NCBI GenBank assembly: GCA_022376515.1
Contig: WTXI01000055.1
Location: 124,001-188,000, forward strand
Length of the DNA: 64,000 nucleotides
Reading direction: 5' to 3'
Origin: Lactifluus volemus
Lineage: Eukaryota; Basidiomycota; Agaricomycetes; Russulales; Russulaceae
The position numbers were made by a program, and so were the translations under genes. Shown piece by piece: positions 48,277-59,458 of the stretch (positions are counted from its first letter, which is position 1; every line of letters starts with the position of its first letter). The notes beneath the pieces are model-generated. The model worked only from the letters and a program-made list of their open reading frames with translations, ran no database searches and had not been told where the DNA came from.

Positions 48277-48830
48277 GGGTGTGAGTGTTGGGAGTGAGCA
48301 TAGGCTAGGTGAACAGCGTCATATAACTGATATGTCACGTGGCATGGCTATGGGGAATCCCCAGGGAAATCTCACGGAGTTTGAATCACACTTGTGTCAT
48401 TGTAAAGCAGTGAGCGTACAGCTAACTGTAGCTGTCAAGCTTTTGAATGTTTGTCTACATTTGAAGCTAAACGATAAGATATATTTGGCATAGTTGGTTT
48501 GCACATGCTAACCCTGCGCCCATCCCCCCTTCCGGCCACTCCGTTTTTCTCGCTCAATTCTCACTCAACCACCACAAAATTTAGCCTACAGTATCTAGTG
48601 CCATATGTGACATATTTTTGATAGAAATCGTGGCATGTTTGTCTCGCCTCCCTGTGTCGGAGTTTACAATGTTACAAAAATGGTAAGCGTAAATCACACA
48701 GTACACGAGTAAGTTACGCCCAATACGTTGTGCATTTCTCGTTTCCTTAAACATGAGTACTGCGTTTTAATCTGCGTCTTCCCACTCATTCCCTCAACCC
48801 TCTCACCCACTTCTGTGTTTTCATTGTTCC
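48277..48830. promoter_or_regulatory. Shared divergent promoter region, NLR / DUF6535 copy 1
   Basis: 554 bp between the two start codons. It is almost identical to 62950-63522, with only a few substitutions and 1-base indels apart from a ~22-base length difference near the DUF6535 start. A gene-free divergent interval kept this similar between copies suggests coordinated control. No specific factor site is claimed. Confidence 0.6.
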
Positions 48831-51671
48831 ATGCCACAAATCAACGACGTCGAACGGGATCCACATCCAGTTCCTGGTACGTCGGTTCTCTGTCATTGTT
48901 ATTCCCGATCGTCTCACCCATTCCATCACAAGAGGATCGTGGAGAGAATCTTGGAGATTTCAACGACAATGCCAATCCCCTATGGTTGCTGTACGTGGAT
49001 AAAGCCAAAAACCACGATGAGGCCAAGATTCAGACTCTAACCGAGAATATGACTGATATCCTTTTGTTTGTACGTTCACATCCTCATGCTTCTACCTTGA
49101 CTGCGTGTCTAATTATGATCCTTTACCTAGGCTGGCTTGTTTGCTGCTGCCCTCACCCCTTTCATTGTCGATCGCGTTCAGACCATACAAGTAACTCCCG
49201 CACAGCAGATGGTATTCTACGAGAAACAATCTGTTGAGCTACTCCAACAAATATCGACACAGCTATCGTCTGCTTTTCCACAGGCCTCCGTCCCATCCCT
49301 ATCCCTATCCACTTCCCCTACTGCGGATCCGTCACGGTCTGACAAACTAATAAATGCCTTGTGGTTCGCAAGTCTTGTTCTAAGCCTTTCTGCTGCACTC
49401 CTAGCTACCCTCGTCCAACGATGGGCCCGAAAGCACATGCAAATATTCCATCTGTATAAACACCCTTTGAAACTTTCACGCATCCGACAATATCTGTATG
49501 AAGGCATCGAGAATGGGCACATGACAATGATAGCAGAAGCCGTTCCTGCGCTCATCCACATCGCTCTCTTCCTGTTCTTAATTGGCCTTGCCAACTCCTT
49601 ACTCAATCTGAAACTGGTTGTTGTTGCCATACCCGCCATGTTTGCCATCGGTCTTTACTCCGTCGTCTACGGCGCGGCTACAATTTTGCCCATCTTTATA
49701 CCATCATTTCCGCTTCACAACTCATTCTCTGTCTTGATCTGGTCTTTCCTCCAGGCGTTCCGTCTAAGGACGTACAACGATCGCATCAGTGGAGAAAAGA
49801 AGCCAGTGAGCCAAAACATGACAGACGGACAGATGGAACTGGCCTTGGCAGACAACTCCACTCGGAAAGATCGCGATCGACGGTCAATTGCATGGCTGGT
49901 GGGAGATATCACAGAAGACAACGAGATGGAAGTTTTTGCCGCGACCATTCCTGGTTCCTTCGACTCGAAATGGGGTGTAGAAATATGGGGAGAACGGCCA
50001 GATAACGGAGCTCCCGAGGCCAACAATAAATCCCTGGCGATCGCTAACTACGACCAACTCCACTCATCGGCTTCCCGTCACCATGCTCTCCACGTGAAGG
50101 GCTTCCAGGAGCTTTGCGAGCGCATTGGAGGCTTGATCCAAACGTGTTACAGTCCTTACCTCATGGATGAGGCGAATAATAGACGCTCACGTGTCTGTAT
50201 CGGGAGCGCGGCGTCGCTTGTATACCACATGAAGGCCGATCTGAGCTGGTTTGGAGACAAGAAAGTCCTCGGAAAAGTGCTCAAGGACCAAGGTTACGGA
50301 AGTAATCCCACCCTGTTGTCAGCGACGAGCTCCAGCCAGGCATTTGCTGCAAACTGGACAGGTCTCTCGATAGCGATCACCCTAGATTTTCTGAAGGAAT
50401 TGCCATCTGGGCCTGCGGAAGCAGCTTGGCGAGAATTTGGGAAAAGCAGTGATGTAGCGATTACACTCGCTCGGGAGATGGACGAACAATTCAAGAGTTT
50501 GTGGGATCAGGTGGATAGTAATCCAATCCCCCGCGAGGAAGACCGTCCCCAACTCGAGAATGTCCAACGCAATATCCAACGCAATGTGACACGGATGCAG
50601 ACCCGAATCTCCGACCTCCGCACTGGGATTCAGAGAGCCACTTATGGGTTGTCGGACCAATTCCCTTGGACTGAACTCAAAGAGAAGACTCGCACGGCAA
50701 ACGCTTGTGACTTTCTCCTCAATCCTATTGTGGCCCAATTGAACTACCTGAAAAAGCAATTCATTATCCCCACGCAACATGGCGTGCGACACGGCGGACA
50801 ACATGATGGACATCACGGCGGACAACATGATGGTCAACATGGTGGGCTACATGGCGGACAACATGACGGACAACATGGCGGACAACACGATGGACAACAT
50901 GGTGGACAACATGGCGGACAACACGACGGACAACACGACGGACAACATGGCGGACAACATGGCGGACAACACGACGGACAACATGGTGGACAACATGGCG
51001 GACAACACGACGGACAACATGGTGGACAACACGGCGGACAACACGGCGGACAACACGACGGACAACACGACGGACTACATGGTGGACAACACGGCGGACA
51101 ACACGGCGGACATCACGGCGGACATCACGGCGGAGTCGGCGGACAACAGGGTGTAGAACAGGGCATGCAAGAAGACGTGGGACACGACTGTGTCGGATTC
51201 CCACGTCTTCATCGACCCACAGAACGGCAAATATGGCGTTTCCAAGATTTATACGAAGGTAGAGCTGTTGGCTTTACTCTAGAACTTTACCTCCTCTCGC
51301 TTAGGGAAATATTTCCCTCTTCGGCATCCCCACCAGAAGAAGCCCGCGGTATCTGCGTTGGCGCATTGAAAGACATCACATCCAACCTCGGACCTAATTC
51401 CGATATCTGGACGCAGAGAGTCGTTCTAGAACTTATCTGCGATATAGCAGCCGAACGTGGTGTTTTTTCCGATTACACTTATCCTAGCTATATCGAGGAC
51501 GAACTCATGGGCCTACTACGCAAAGTCATTACAGGGATGCAAGATTTTGATATCGAACGTGCAAAAGAGGATCTCGAGAGTGAGCTAGTCGTGGAGATAG
51601 CCCGGCCGCAAGGAGGGGAACGCGACTTTCGCCAGGTCGTATTGGATGTTCTCAGGAAGTCAGGGGCCTAA
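48831..51671 (+). CDS. DUF6535-domain multi-pass membrane protein with HGGQ repeat, copy 1
   Basis: Agaricomycete-specific membrane protein of unknown function. The start exon MPQINDVERDPHPVP is followed by a 55-nt intron and NPLWLLYVDKAKNHDEAKIQ, then TLTENMTDILLF. A second intron leads into AGLFAAALTPFIVDRVQTIQ, the first membrane segment and DUF6535 signature. Further membrane segments are LWFASLVLSLSAALLATLVQ, ALIHIALFLFLIGLANSLLN and VVAIPAMFAIGLYSVVYGAA. A long soluble region of ~450 residues follows, interrupted at ~50791-51132 by a 28-unit His-Gly-Gly-Gln tetrapeptide tract. A helical C-terminus ends RQVVLDVLRKSGA. The 844-codon third exon has no frame break. It is head-to-head with the NLR gene, and the pair is duplicated at 59.2-64 kb. 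Confidence 0.88.
50791..51132 (+). repeat. 12-bp coding minisatellite (HGGQ/HDGQ tetrapeptide x ~28)
   Basis: Tandem 12-mers of the type CACGGCGGACAA / CATGATGGACAA. They encode HGGQ or HDGQ, with a few HGGL and HGGH units. Because the period is a multiple of three, several other frames are open across the tract as well (MADN-type and VVRR/VVLS-type readings); these are shadows. Confidence 0.95.
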
Positions 51672-52480
51672 CCATCCCGGTTGGGGGCCCCCTCGTTCCG
51701 TGACTGATTTCTCGCTCGATCCTTCCACCACAAACTTAGAATAATTAGAGAGTATCTTCAGTTTTCACGTACTAGTTCCATGTGAGTTGAGATTCGTTGT
51801 AATGTAGCCATGTACCCCAAGTTGTTTCACTGGCACTCAAATATGCAGTAACAAATTCTTAAACGAAACGTAAAACGAGCATCCACCAATTTTATCTTGC
51901 GCTGAATTCCTAGGGACTTATGTACTAGTAAAGGAGGTCACGGCGCAGGAATGAAACTGAATGTCCGATGCGGCTTTGTCTTGTACAGTGCCTCCACCTT
52001 CGCCCTATTAGCGGTTCTGGCCATTCTCCTACATACATTCATCTTCAAGCTCCCTTAGATTCCTTCATAATATGAATGAAACGCTTGGGACTATGACGTA
52101 GGGCTGCGCCGCTCTACCTGTTTGGCCCGATCGCTGCCGCTGGCAAGGGGGAGGCGCGACCAAACCTCAAAGACATTTCGTTGGCTCCTTCAATTATGTC
52201 TCAGATTCATTGTGTGAAAGTGAGAGAACTCGAAACTCAGAAAGGAAGGACCAAAGAAAGGTCGATCACGACCACGCGGCGCTCCATCGATGGTCTCATC
52301 ATCACCACATGTAGTTCAATTCATGCCGCAGAACCGGATTATGGCCCACCAATTATCGCGAAAAATTTGCGCTCCCAGCGCTCGAGGAGGTATGCGAAAT
52401 GTTCTAAGTAAAGCAAAGTTGTCTCTCTTTGTGGCCTCGTCTGACCGTAATCCTCCCGTTGTAGACCGTGACTTCCATTT
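51672..52480. other. Intergenic region downstream of DUF6535 copy 1
   Basis: No gene recognised. Confidence 0.4.
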
Positions 52481-52484
52481 TTAG

Positions 52485-52700
52485 GCATTATTTTCGTGGA
52501 GCCATGTAGATGTCCCCTCACATGAGCAGTACTGTATTTTCGTACAGATCTGATGGCGAGAGCCATAACTTGACTTTTTATAGCACCATTCTCCCTTCGT
52601 GCATATTTGAGTGTCGACGGGAAACGAGGGAGAGGCTGGGAGAGCACGAACGCATCTCATCAGTACCCAGTTCCTCCTCATGCTGTGACAACCTGTCAAA
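52485..52700 (-). pseudogene. Remnant of a third NLR (pre-NACHT segment)
   Basis: Aligns at roughly two-thirds identity by eye with 47290-47545 of the NLR. Shared landmarks include 'tgtcccctca(c)', 'ggtg/ggcgagagcca', 'catatttga.t.tcga.gg', 'acgaacgcatctcatca' and 'acctgtcaa'. The similarity stops at 52701, exactly where the terminal inverted repeat of the next element begins. It encodes nothing usable. Confidence 0.6.
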
Positions 52701-53099
52701 CATCAGGAAAAACCTCACTTGCTAAATCCATCTAATTTAGCACTAACCTGCTAATGGCCTTCTAAAGTGTGATAAAACGTGCTAAGACCCGATGACTAGT
52801 TTTAGACCTAAAGTCCAGCTAGCGAGTGTCATATTTTGATCTAAATTATTTCTAATTATAACTAATGAGAATAAACGGGTTATATAAATGTATGACATTG
52901 ACGCTTTTTTTTAAGTCTGCGTTTATATTCCGCAACATGTGGCTATGACAAAGATGCAATCCCTGGGGGTAGGATAGTAAAGACGGCAGGGGAGGTAAGG
53001 AGCGTAGCGGTGAACTCGACGTTTTCTTGGTTGTGTGGGCGGCGTTTCCTGGCACCTGCTTCGGCTATCCTGGGTCCCAGGCTCGTCTCGGGAGCATGC

Positions 53100-54170
53100 A
53101 GTCGCGAGTCAATTTGATGAAAAGGCTCACACCCTTCCCACCTTGGGCCATGCTAAGTAGGATGGGGAGTGAGAGGTCGCGATCCACCGGTTGGAGGATG
53201 TCACGAGGGCGTCAGCGTAGAGCGGGCAGGCCGTGATGACGTGTTCAACAGATTGTGTGGGGGCCCCGCAGGAGCAGCTTGTGGGAAGATCAGGGCGAAA
53301 TTTGGCCGTGTACAACCCGATGAAGGCGTGGCCCGTGATGAGCCTGACGAGGGCGGAGAAAATCTGCTGAAAAAGTGCACAAAAAACTTGCTCGCGTCGC
53401 ATCTATTAGTAATGTACCGTACATGACACGAACGATGATCGACCCACCAACTCAATTGAGTCCAGCCACGAAGGACCTATCTTCAATCAAAATAATCTGC
53501 TACCGCCATCCGCCACGCGCGTCCTCTGCGGGACCACGCCTGGCGAAACCCCGACCGGGGCTCATACTAGGAGTCCGACCGACGTGCTGACCGACGCTAT
53601 CGCTCGGCGTCCACCGCCCCTTGTCGTGTCCCTTCGATCCTTGGATTACCGGTGGGATTTGGCCATTTGGCGGCGTGGGGAGAGCAATGTAGTTTGGGAG
53701 CGGCGATTGTTGCTCAGACAACGGTCGGCCCAAGTGTCGATTGCTGAGGCTTTGGCTTCACGGCGTTGATAGCTGACGGTGTGCGGTTCGCGGTGGTTGG
53801 GCGGGAGCGGGCGCGGGCACAGAGCGATTGTGTCTGTCAGGTGTTTGGCGCGGACGAAGCCGTGCAGTGCACGGTCTTGTGGTGCCCAGACTATCTGGAT
53901 TTTGAGGTTCCTGCATAAGGAGAGGAGAATATCAGCCTTCTGTCTGAAAGAAAGGGAGAAGGGTTGGCCTGGGTGGGGACCCGGCTTGGTTATGTTGGAG
54001 ATGGCAGTGGGGTCGGGGGAAATGAGGAGGATGTGGGTAGTAAGGATGAGTTGGGCGAGTGAGATACCGGTGTCAATTACATTGACACACGTGCCAATCG
54101 TGGCACAATAGGACCATATGTCTTCGCAAATCCCGCTGCTCGCCAGCCTTTGTCAGGCTGATGACACCCC
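53100..54170 (-). pseudogene. Non-LTR retrotransposon (LINE) 3' end, RNase H and zinc-knuckle remnant
   Basis: Minus strand in two parts. An RNase H-like stretch (LTTHILLISPDPTAISNITK; FRQKADILLSLCRNLKIQIV then WAPQ) runs from ~54080 to 53780. It is followed by VRLITGHAFIGLYTAKFRPD and a SCSCGAPTQSVEHVITACPL Cys-His block with PLY, the usual C-terminus of fungal LINE ORF2. No reverse transcriptase core is present. Frames are broken and the copy is dead. Confidence 0.75.
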
Positions 54171-55100
54171 AACTAGATGGGGTGCTCATAAGGAACAAGA
54201 GTCAGATGGTGTTGACAAGAAGAACTGGCAGCAAATTGGAATGAGGCAGGAGCATTGGCGACAGCTGGGAGCGGGATGGCATATGTGGCTTTAGGGCCAC
54301 AGTATGTGTTGACTTAGACGTGTTGACAGACGAGAACTCTACCTTCCTCATTAGGTTACAGTAACAAGTCACGAGTGGATTAGTCAGGTTGAACTTTTGC
54401 CCAGGGATTGTCTTTCCGTCAATTCTCCTCATCTCGCCTCTGGCTGCAGAGTCAAATTACAGTACCAGCAACTCTGTAGTTTCCACAATGTTCTACCCTG
54501 CCCATCCCAAAGCCCAAGGCATTGTCTCTGCGACAAAGTAAGTTGGAGTTCTCTTCTTTTCCACCATTGTAACATTTCTTTCCTTGCTAAATTTGTGTAT
54601 CATCCATCCCTTCCAGATCGACAATGACAACGACAACCGCTTCGACTGCAGCTACAGCACCCTCTATTGCTCACGTCCGTGATCTACTCTCAAATTCAAG
54701 CCAGATGTAGCGAAGATCGCCTCTAATGTCTCTCATGCCCAGATGCGGATTGACGTCCACTTCCTCAGGCAAGTCGGTGCAGGCCGATATGATCGCATAT
54801 CATGAGCCAGGAGAGCGACTGCGGCTTGGTTTCCCTGTTATGTATGTCTTGTCTTATGTGCACAGCTTGGGAACCTCGTGCTGAACCTAACAAGCAACAG
54901 CATTGGCGCACCCAAGGTGACACAGCTTGTTGCGAACATCTCTGGTCTCTACAGCCCCAAATTGGCCGTCGGATTCACGCCTGTCTCTACCAATGGCAGC
55001 AAAGGTGCCGAGTTGATTTCTTCTCATAATATTTTTTGCTCAACCTCAGCGTCATGATAGGTGACACCGGCAACCTCCTCACCTGGTCCTATTGACGCCC
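54171..55100. other. Unassigned region inside the TIR element
   Basis: Plus-strand snippets such as VTQLVANISGLYSPKLAVGF look faintly coding, but no family is recognised and frames are short. A C15 run lies at about 55108-55122. Confidence 0.3.
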
Positions 55101-55473
55101 CATTGATGTGTGCCCCCCCCCCCCCCGAGCCAGAGATCACCAGTGCTGTCCACCATCACCACATTAGACCACTATATTAAGAGTTAATTAGATAGGTAGA
55201 TGTGTTAGCGTGTTTAGCACTCATTTTTGATAATTTATATGCTTTTAATAAACAAACTATGGTGATAATTTGGTGATAATTTGGTGATAATTTGAACCTT
55301 TTTTAGTGACAATTTAGAAGCTCTTTAGAGGCCTCTAACGGTGATCTAACAGTGGTCTAATTAGAGCTAATTAGAGCTAATTAGAAGGGGGGTTAGTTAA
55401 AGTTGATAATGGGCGCTTACCTGCTAATTAGAGCTAATTAGCCCGTTTTAGCACTTGAGGTTTTTCCTGATGA

Positions 55474-56742
55474 AGTTATTCAATGCACTTTGAATTCTAC
55501 GTATCTTGCTGTCACAACTTGAAAACCTCGACGACAGTGGTGCGATAATGAACATCAAATTTCTATAGCTTGTTGAATAAGATAGGTGAGGGTCACGGTA
55601 AACTCAGTCCAACGCCATCTTGATATGTTTTATCAGGTGGGACCGGGAGCACTTCGGCTATAAGTCCTACGATTGCGTGCTTCACACCACTTGGGAGACC
55701 TTGGTGTGAGCCTTGAGACGTTAAAATAACTTCAGTTCTGCATCCTCGGAAGAAGTTTACGAGGGCGAAGGCGTCGTAGTAGGGCGGGGCCCGAGTCGTT
55801 GACCAACTGCAGTGAGACATTTAGGGTGATAACAACGGCACGCGGGGATAGAGAAAGATAAGGACTTAGAGGGTACAAATTTCAGTAAGACTTGGATTTG
55901 AGGGTTCGAATACCTGCAAAGTGAGGTTTATAAATAATTGAAAACATACGGAGATAGCTGACGGTGTGGGGCTCACGGATGTGAGATGTCCGGTCCGCTA
56001 GATCCGTGGGATCCGGGATCGCTCATCATCTAATCCAGCGATGATGTGAAAGTGAAAGAACACCCCCTCGCCAGTAAGTTAAACGACTCAGTTGCGAACA
56101 CTTTTATCTTGCAAATGACGTAGGTGTTCATAGAATTTCGTTTTGCGCTCCACTGGAAAATCTAGTAACTATGGGTTCTCCTCCATCATGACATCAAAAT
56201 TGCTCGCAAAAAGTGTGCCAGTGTTGACGTCGATATCAAACTGCCCGGCCATATGAGCAATCAAATTGAGCACTCTCACAGGTGACTCTAACCAGTACTA
56301 CGGTGGCCATCAAGCAGCTCGACTCGGCTCAGCTCAATCTATGACTGAAGGGGTTTCTGAGCAGCAACACTTCAATTTCTATATGTCAGCACTTGGCCGC
56401 GGTGACAATACCGGCTAGACATGGAATCAAAAGAATACCTATTTACAGATACAAGATAGCAGCTCTCTATCCATACGAGTGAAAGCTAGTATATGCGGCC
56501 ATCGCACCCTGAGACACTGGCAGTATCCCATCTCATCTCGTATGGCATCAGTCACAGCAAGGACACACTGAACATCCAAGCGGAGCTTCAGACGTTGCGT
56601 ATGACATTGCCTTTTATGATGCCCGTTGAACATATGGGGTAAAGCACTGACAGAATCGAGTGAATGGATTGTTCCAATGATCTCAATATCCTCGCGACTA
56701 TTGAACTCCGCCTATACGGACTTAGAGTCAAGTAGTATGCAA
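55474..56742. other. Intergenic region
   Basis: No gene recognised. A GGTTCGAATAC string at 55904 resembles a tRNA B-box but lacks the rest of a tRNA. Confidence 0.4.
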
Positions 56743-56748
56743 TATAAA
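56743..56748 (+). promoter_or_regulatory. Candidate TATA box
   Basis: TATAAA, 94 bases before the ATG at 56842, followed by a CT-rich stretch (TTTCCTTCTTTTCTTCTT) typical of fungal transcription starts. Confidence 0.5.
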
Positions 56749-56841
56749 GTTGAGCCATTTCCTTCTTTTCTTCTTTACCGTCGTTTCCTACACATTTTAT
56801 CCTCATCATCCGGCTTACCAGTGACTCTTCCTGCGGTGACA

Positions 56842-57059
56842 ATGATGTTGATGAAAGCTGTCTTTGCTCTCTCTTTTGCAATTTTCGGACTCGCTCTCCC
56901 AATGGGCTTGGAGAATCGTACGTGTGGTTTGGGTTAATGCAGTTGAACAAGTTGGATCAACCAAATGCAGTTCCACGTAACCTTGGCACTGACTTGAACC
57001 CGCGCGGCCGCGTGCCCATATTTGAAGATCTCGCTACTAGTAATTCCAATGAGAACTAG
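56842..57059 (+). CDS. Candidate small secreted peptide (54 aa)
   Basis: Two exons (56842-56917 and 56971-57059) joined by a 53-nt GT-AG intron in phase 1. The product opens with a classic signal peptide, MMLMKAVFALSFAIFGLALP, then MGLEN, and exon 2 adds LPRNLGTDLNPRGRVPIFED followed by LATSNSNEN and a stop. There are no cysteines and no CaaX end, so it is neither a hydrophobin nor a mating pheromone precursor. A TATA box and CT-rich leader precede it. The structure rests on sequence logic only; no family is recognised. It sits between the two NLR/DUF6535 copies. Confidence 0.45.
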
Positions 57060-59197
57060 TGATGGTAATGTCCTCTTTCAATCCTACTGTTCTTGTCGGC
57101 TCAAGTATGACTCTAGAAGAAGTGCCACTGGCAGTATCCGCCTTGCTTTGAATGTGCGACTTCCATGACCCAGCTCCGATTCGAGTCATTGTTATGGACT
57201 TTACGGCGTGAGAAGCAGGTACTGCCAGGGAGCTCCATATTTGTAATAGACGATCTATGCTTCATATTGTCACAATCCATATCTTTTCTTGGTATGAGAG
57301 ATAGATTTTGTGTGAGTGTAGACGAGAAAAAACTCCCTTGTTCTCCAAGGCTCAGGCTGTTGGAGGTTCCCGAAGCGAAATACAAAGGCGGGTAGATTCG
57401 GGTGTATGTCACGACACTCTGAGCCTGGTCTCAGTTCTTGTTGCCACCGCCAGTGAGTGATGGCGCCTGATGTGCTACGCACGCCACACAATGTGACGTG
57501 GGGACTTCGAAGGCGAGCACGAAGAATCAAAGTATGAGTAATCACTGGCAGCCCCTGGGCTCAAGCGCGGACAAGAAATATGGGTAGCGTGCGAGGCACT
57601 GCACAACTGGATACTTAAAAAAAAGGGCACTCAACATTCTCCATGTCAAGGCAACATAAGCGACATGAACTAGTGTGCGAAAGGTGTGTTGAATGAGGGA
57701 CTCGGAGGCCGGGGGGATAGAAAGCTGGAGGTGAAAGAGATTCAGGAGGGGGGAGTTCATGCGACTGGGAGAGCAGCGCGTGTAGTTCTGGATGAAGTAA
57801 CTTGGGCGGTCAGTGGCCTTGAAGCGTAAAGGATGGTTTGGGTGTGGGTGTATTCCAATGTGAACCGTAAAGTTAGGAAGCAAAGGAAGCCAATGTCCCA
57901 ATGGCACTGGCACCAATTCGACGACGTGAGCGAAACACTATGTAAGGCCAATTGGCAGTGATGTCTCCCCACGACTCGATGGAGAAGACTGGGAATCGGT
58001 GGTGATGGAACAGCCAATCGTTGGATACCCGGGCCAGTCTCTGGCATCATTTTCCTCAAGCTGCCAGTGGAGCACGAGAGTGATATTACCAGGACTGGAC
58101 CGCATTTCACTCCCTCATCCGAGTAACATATCCCCACCCAATCGTGATATTTTCTCATTGCTTGTGACAAAAAGCCTAGGCCTTTCGCTCGCCGCCGTGT
58201 TACATGTTATTCCTTTCTCGGTGCCAGGGATATTGCTCGGATCGGGTCGAAGTTGAGGGGGGCAGGCGCGACGTCGAACCTTACTTTCTCACCCTCTCAC
58301 GTGATAGAAGCCCTTGTGCATGTGAATACACCAGGAATATGCTTGTGATGTTCCAACTGCATCTAAACGATTGAAATCACACGTATAATCTGCTTCAGAT
58401 GCGATCATCATGGTGACCTGTGCAACACCCAGGCGCCGTTGACCCAGGCTCTTGCCCAGGCCGCTATCCAAATTCCAGTCTGATCGGCATTAATTAACTG
58501 TTTTTCACTTGGGTTGAACGTTTGTCACACTCTGGGATTCGTCTGAATGCCATGTTCAATTTACATCATCTGTCTCAGGCTGTAATCATACAATGTGGTA
58601 GTAAAAAACCGGATGAATCACATGTCGAACTGAACGCGAAAACTTGACTCTGTAACAACTTCTGCGGCACGAGTCGACACAGTTCTCAACCATTTTTACC
58701 CCTTCCCTGCGTAACCTTCTCTCACACGAGAATGGTAAAAAAAGTCATTTGTATTGTTCATTAATCGAGAGACACGTAGCCTAGTATGTGAGTACTGTGA
58801 GTGCTCAATGTCCTTCGACATATGACTCCCTGCCCAGTCTGCTGTATGCCAGTGGTTGCAAATGTAAAAAAAGGTGCTGGTGGATGGGCACACTGCCGCC
58901 TCGAGTTTCACGAGGCCGCAGCCTCACTTTCGGATCGAGCGCACTCACACCCACATCGGCGCAGTAGTCGAGACGAGCGACTTTTCCTTATCTCGCTCGT
59001 TCTCATTCGTTTACACTTTACTAGTATAAACTTTGGACTAGATCGTAACAAGAAGCAGATTTATATATAATTTATCATATCTATGGGGGTGTGAGTTTCT
59101 GGGGAGCGAAAAAGGGCAGGAAGCACTGGCAAGGTTCCCGACGACGACAATGTCGTCGGTTCTAGTATGAAAAAGAACAAAGGGTAAATAAGGCAAG
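57060..59197. other. Intergenic region, no gene recognised
   Basis: About 2.1 kb with scattered open frames (e.g. minus 57542-57916 and 57757-58170) that show no family signal. The right end borders the second segmental duplication copy. Confidence 0.4.
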
Positions 59198-59458
59198 CAG
59201 GATTGGAATCGGAAAGACAATCAGAAGACGCGAAGCGCGTAACATACGAAATAAGTAAGTATAATAGAGATGTGGCGAGACGAAAAAAATGATGCAAAGT
59301 ACTCATTTACGGCACATTTCGCACAGCGTCTGGGGCACATCCCAGAAACTCGCAAATGCAAGCCAGGGATGACAGCCAGTGAAGTACAACACAGCCTGGT
59401 CGAGTGCCCTCCCCCCCTACGAGATAATGTGGCCTCTCTCCGCGTCGGCGTTAGGCAT

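Larger units (their letters stand above)
44577..49310. repeat. Segmental duplication copy 1 (NLR + DUF6535 pair), compared part
   Basis: Aligns with 59198-64000 from 'aggattggaat' onward through the whole NLR gene, the shared promoter and the first exons of the DUF6535 gene. The comparison ends only because the window ends. Similarity by eye is ~97% in the promoter and lower, roughly 88-90%, in the ankyrin region. Confidence 0.9.
52701..55473. mobile_element. TIR-bounded element (2.8 kb) of uncertain family
   Basis: Ends are inverted: the left starts CATCAGGAAAAACCTCA and the right ends with its complement (TGAGGTTTTTCCTGATG), each followed inward by TGCTAAA. The subterminal DNA is rich in GCTAATTAG-type repeats (52725-52800, 55360-55450). 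No clear target-site duplication was found. The inside holds LINE-derived sequence, so it is a composite or a non-autonomous element that received an insertion. Confidence 0.55.

Noticed and set aside
50764..51204. Long minus-strand frames across the HGGQ tract (VVRR/VVLS repeats) and the +2 frame MADN repeat
   Set aside because: A 12-bp repeat leaves several frames open by arithmetic. The HGGQ frame continues the DUF6535 protein on both sides.
52701..55473. hAT assignment for the CATCAGGAAAAACC element
   Set aside because: No 8-bp target duplication and ends do not fit the hAT terminal pattern, so the family is left open.
55855..55925. Possible tRNA gene (GGTTCGAATAC)
   Set aside because: Only a B-box-like string; no A-box, acceptor stem or anticodon stem could be found.
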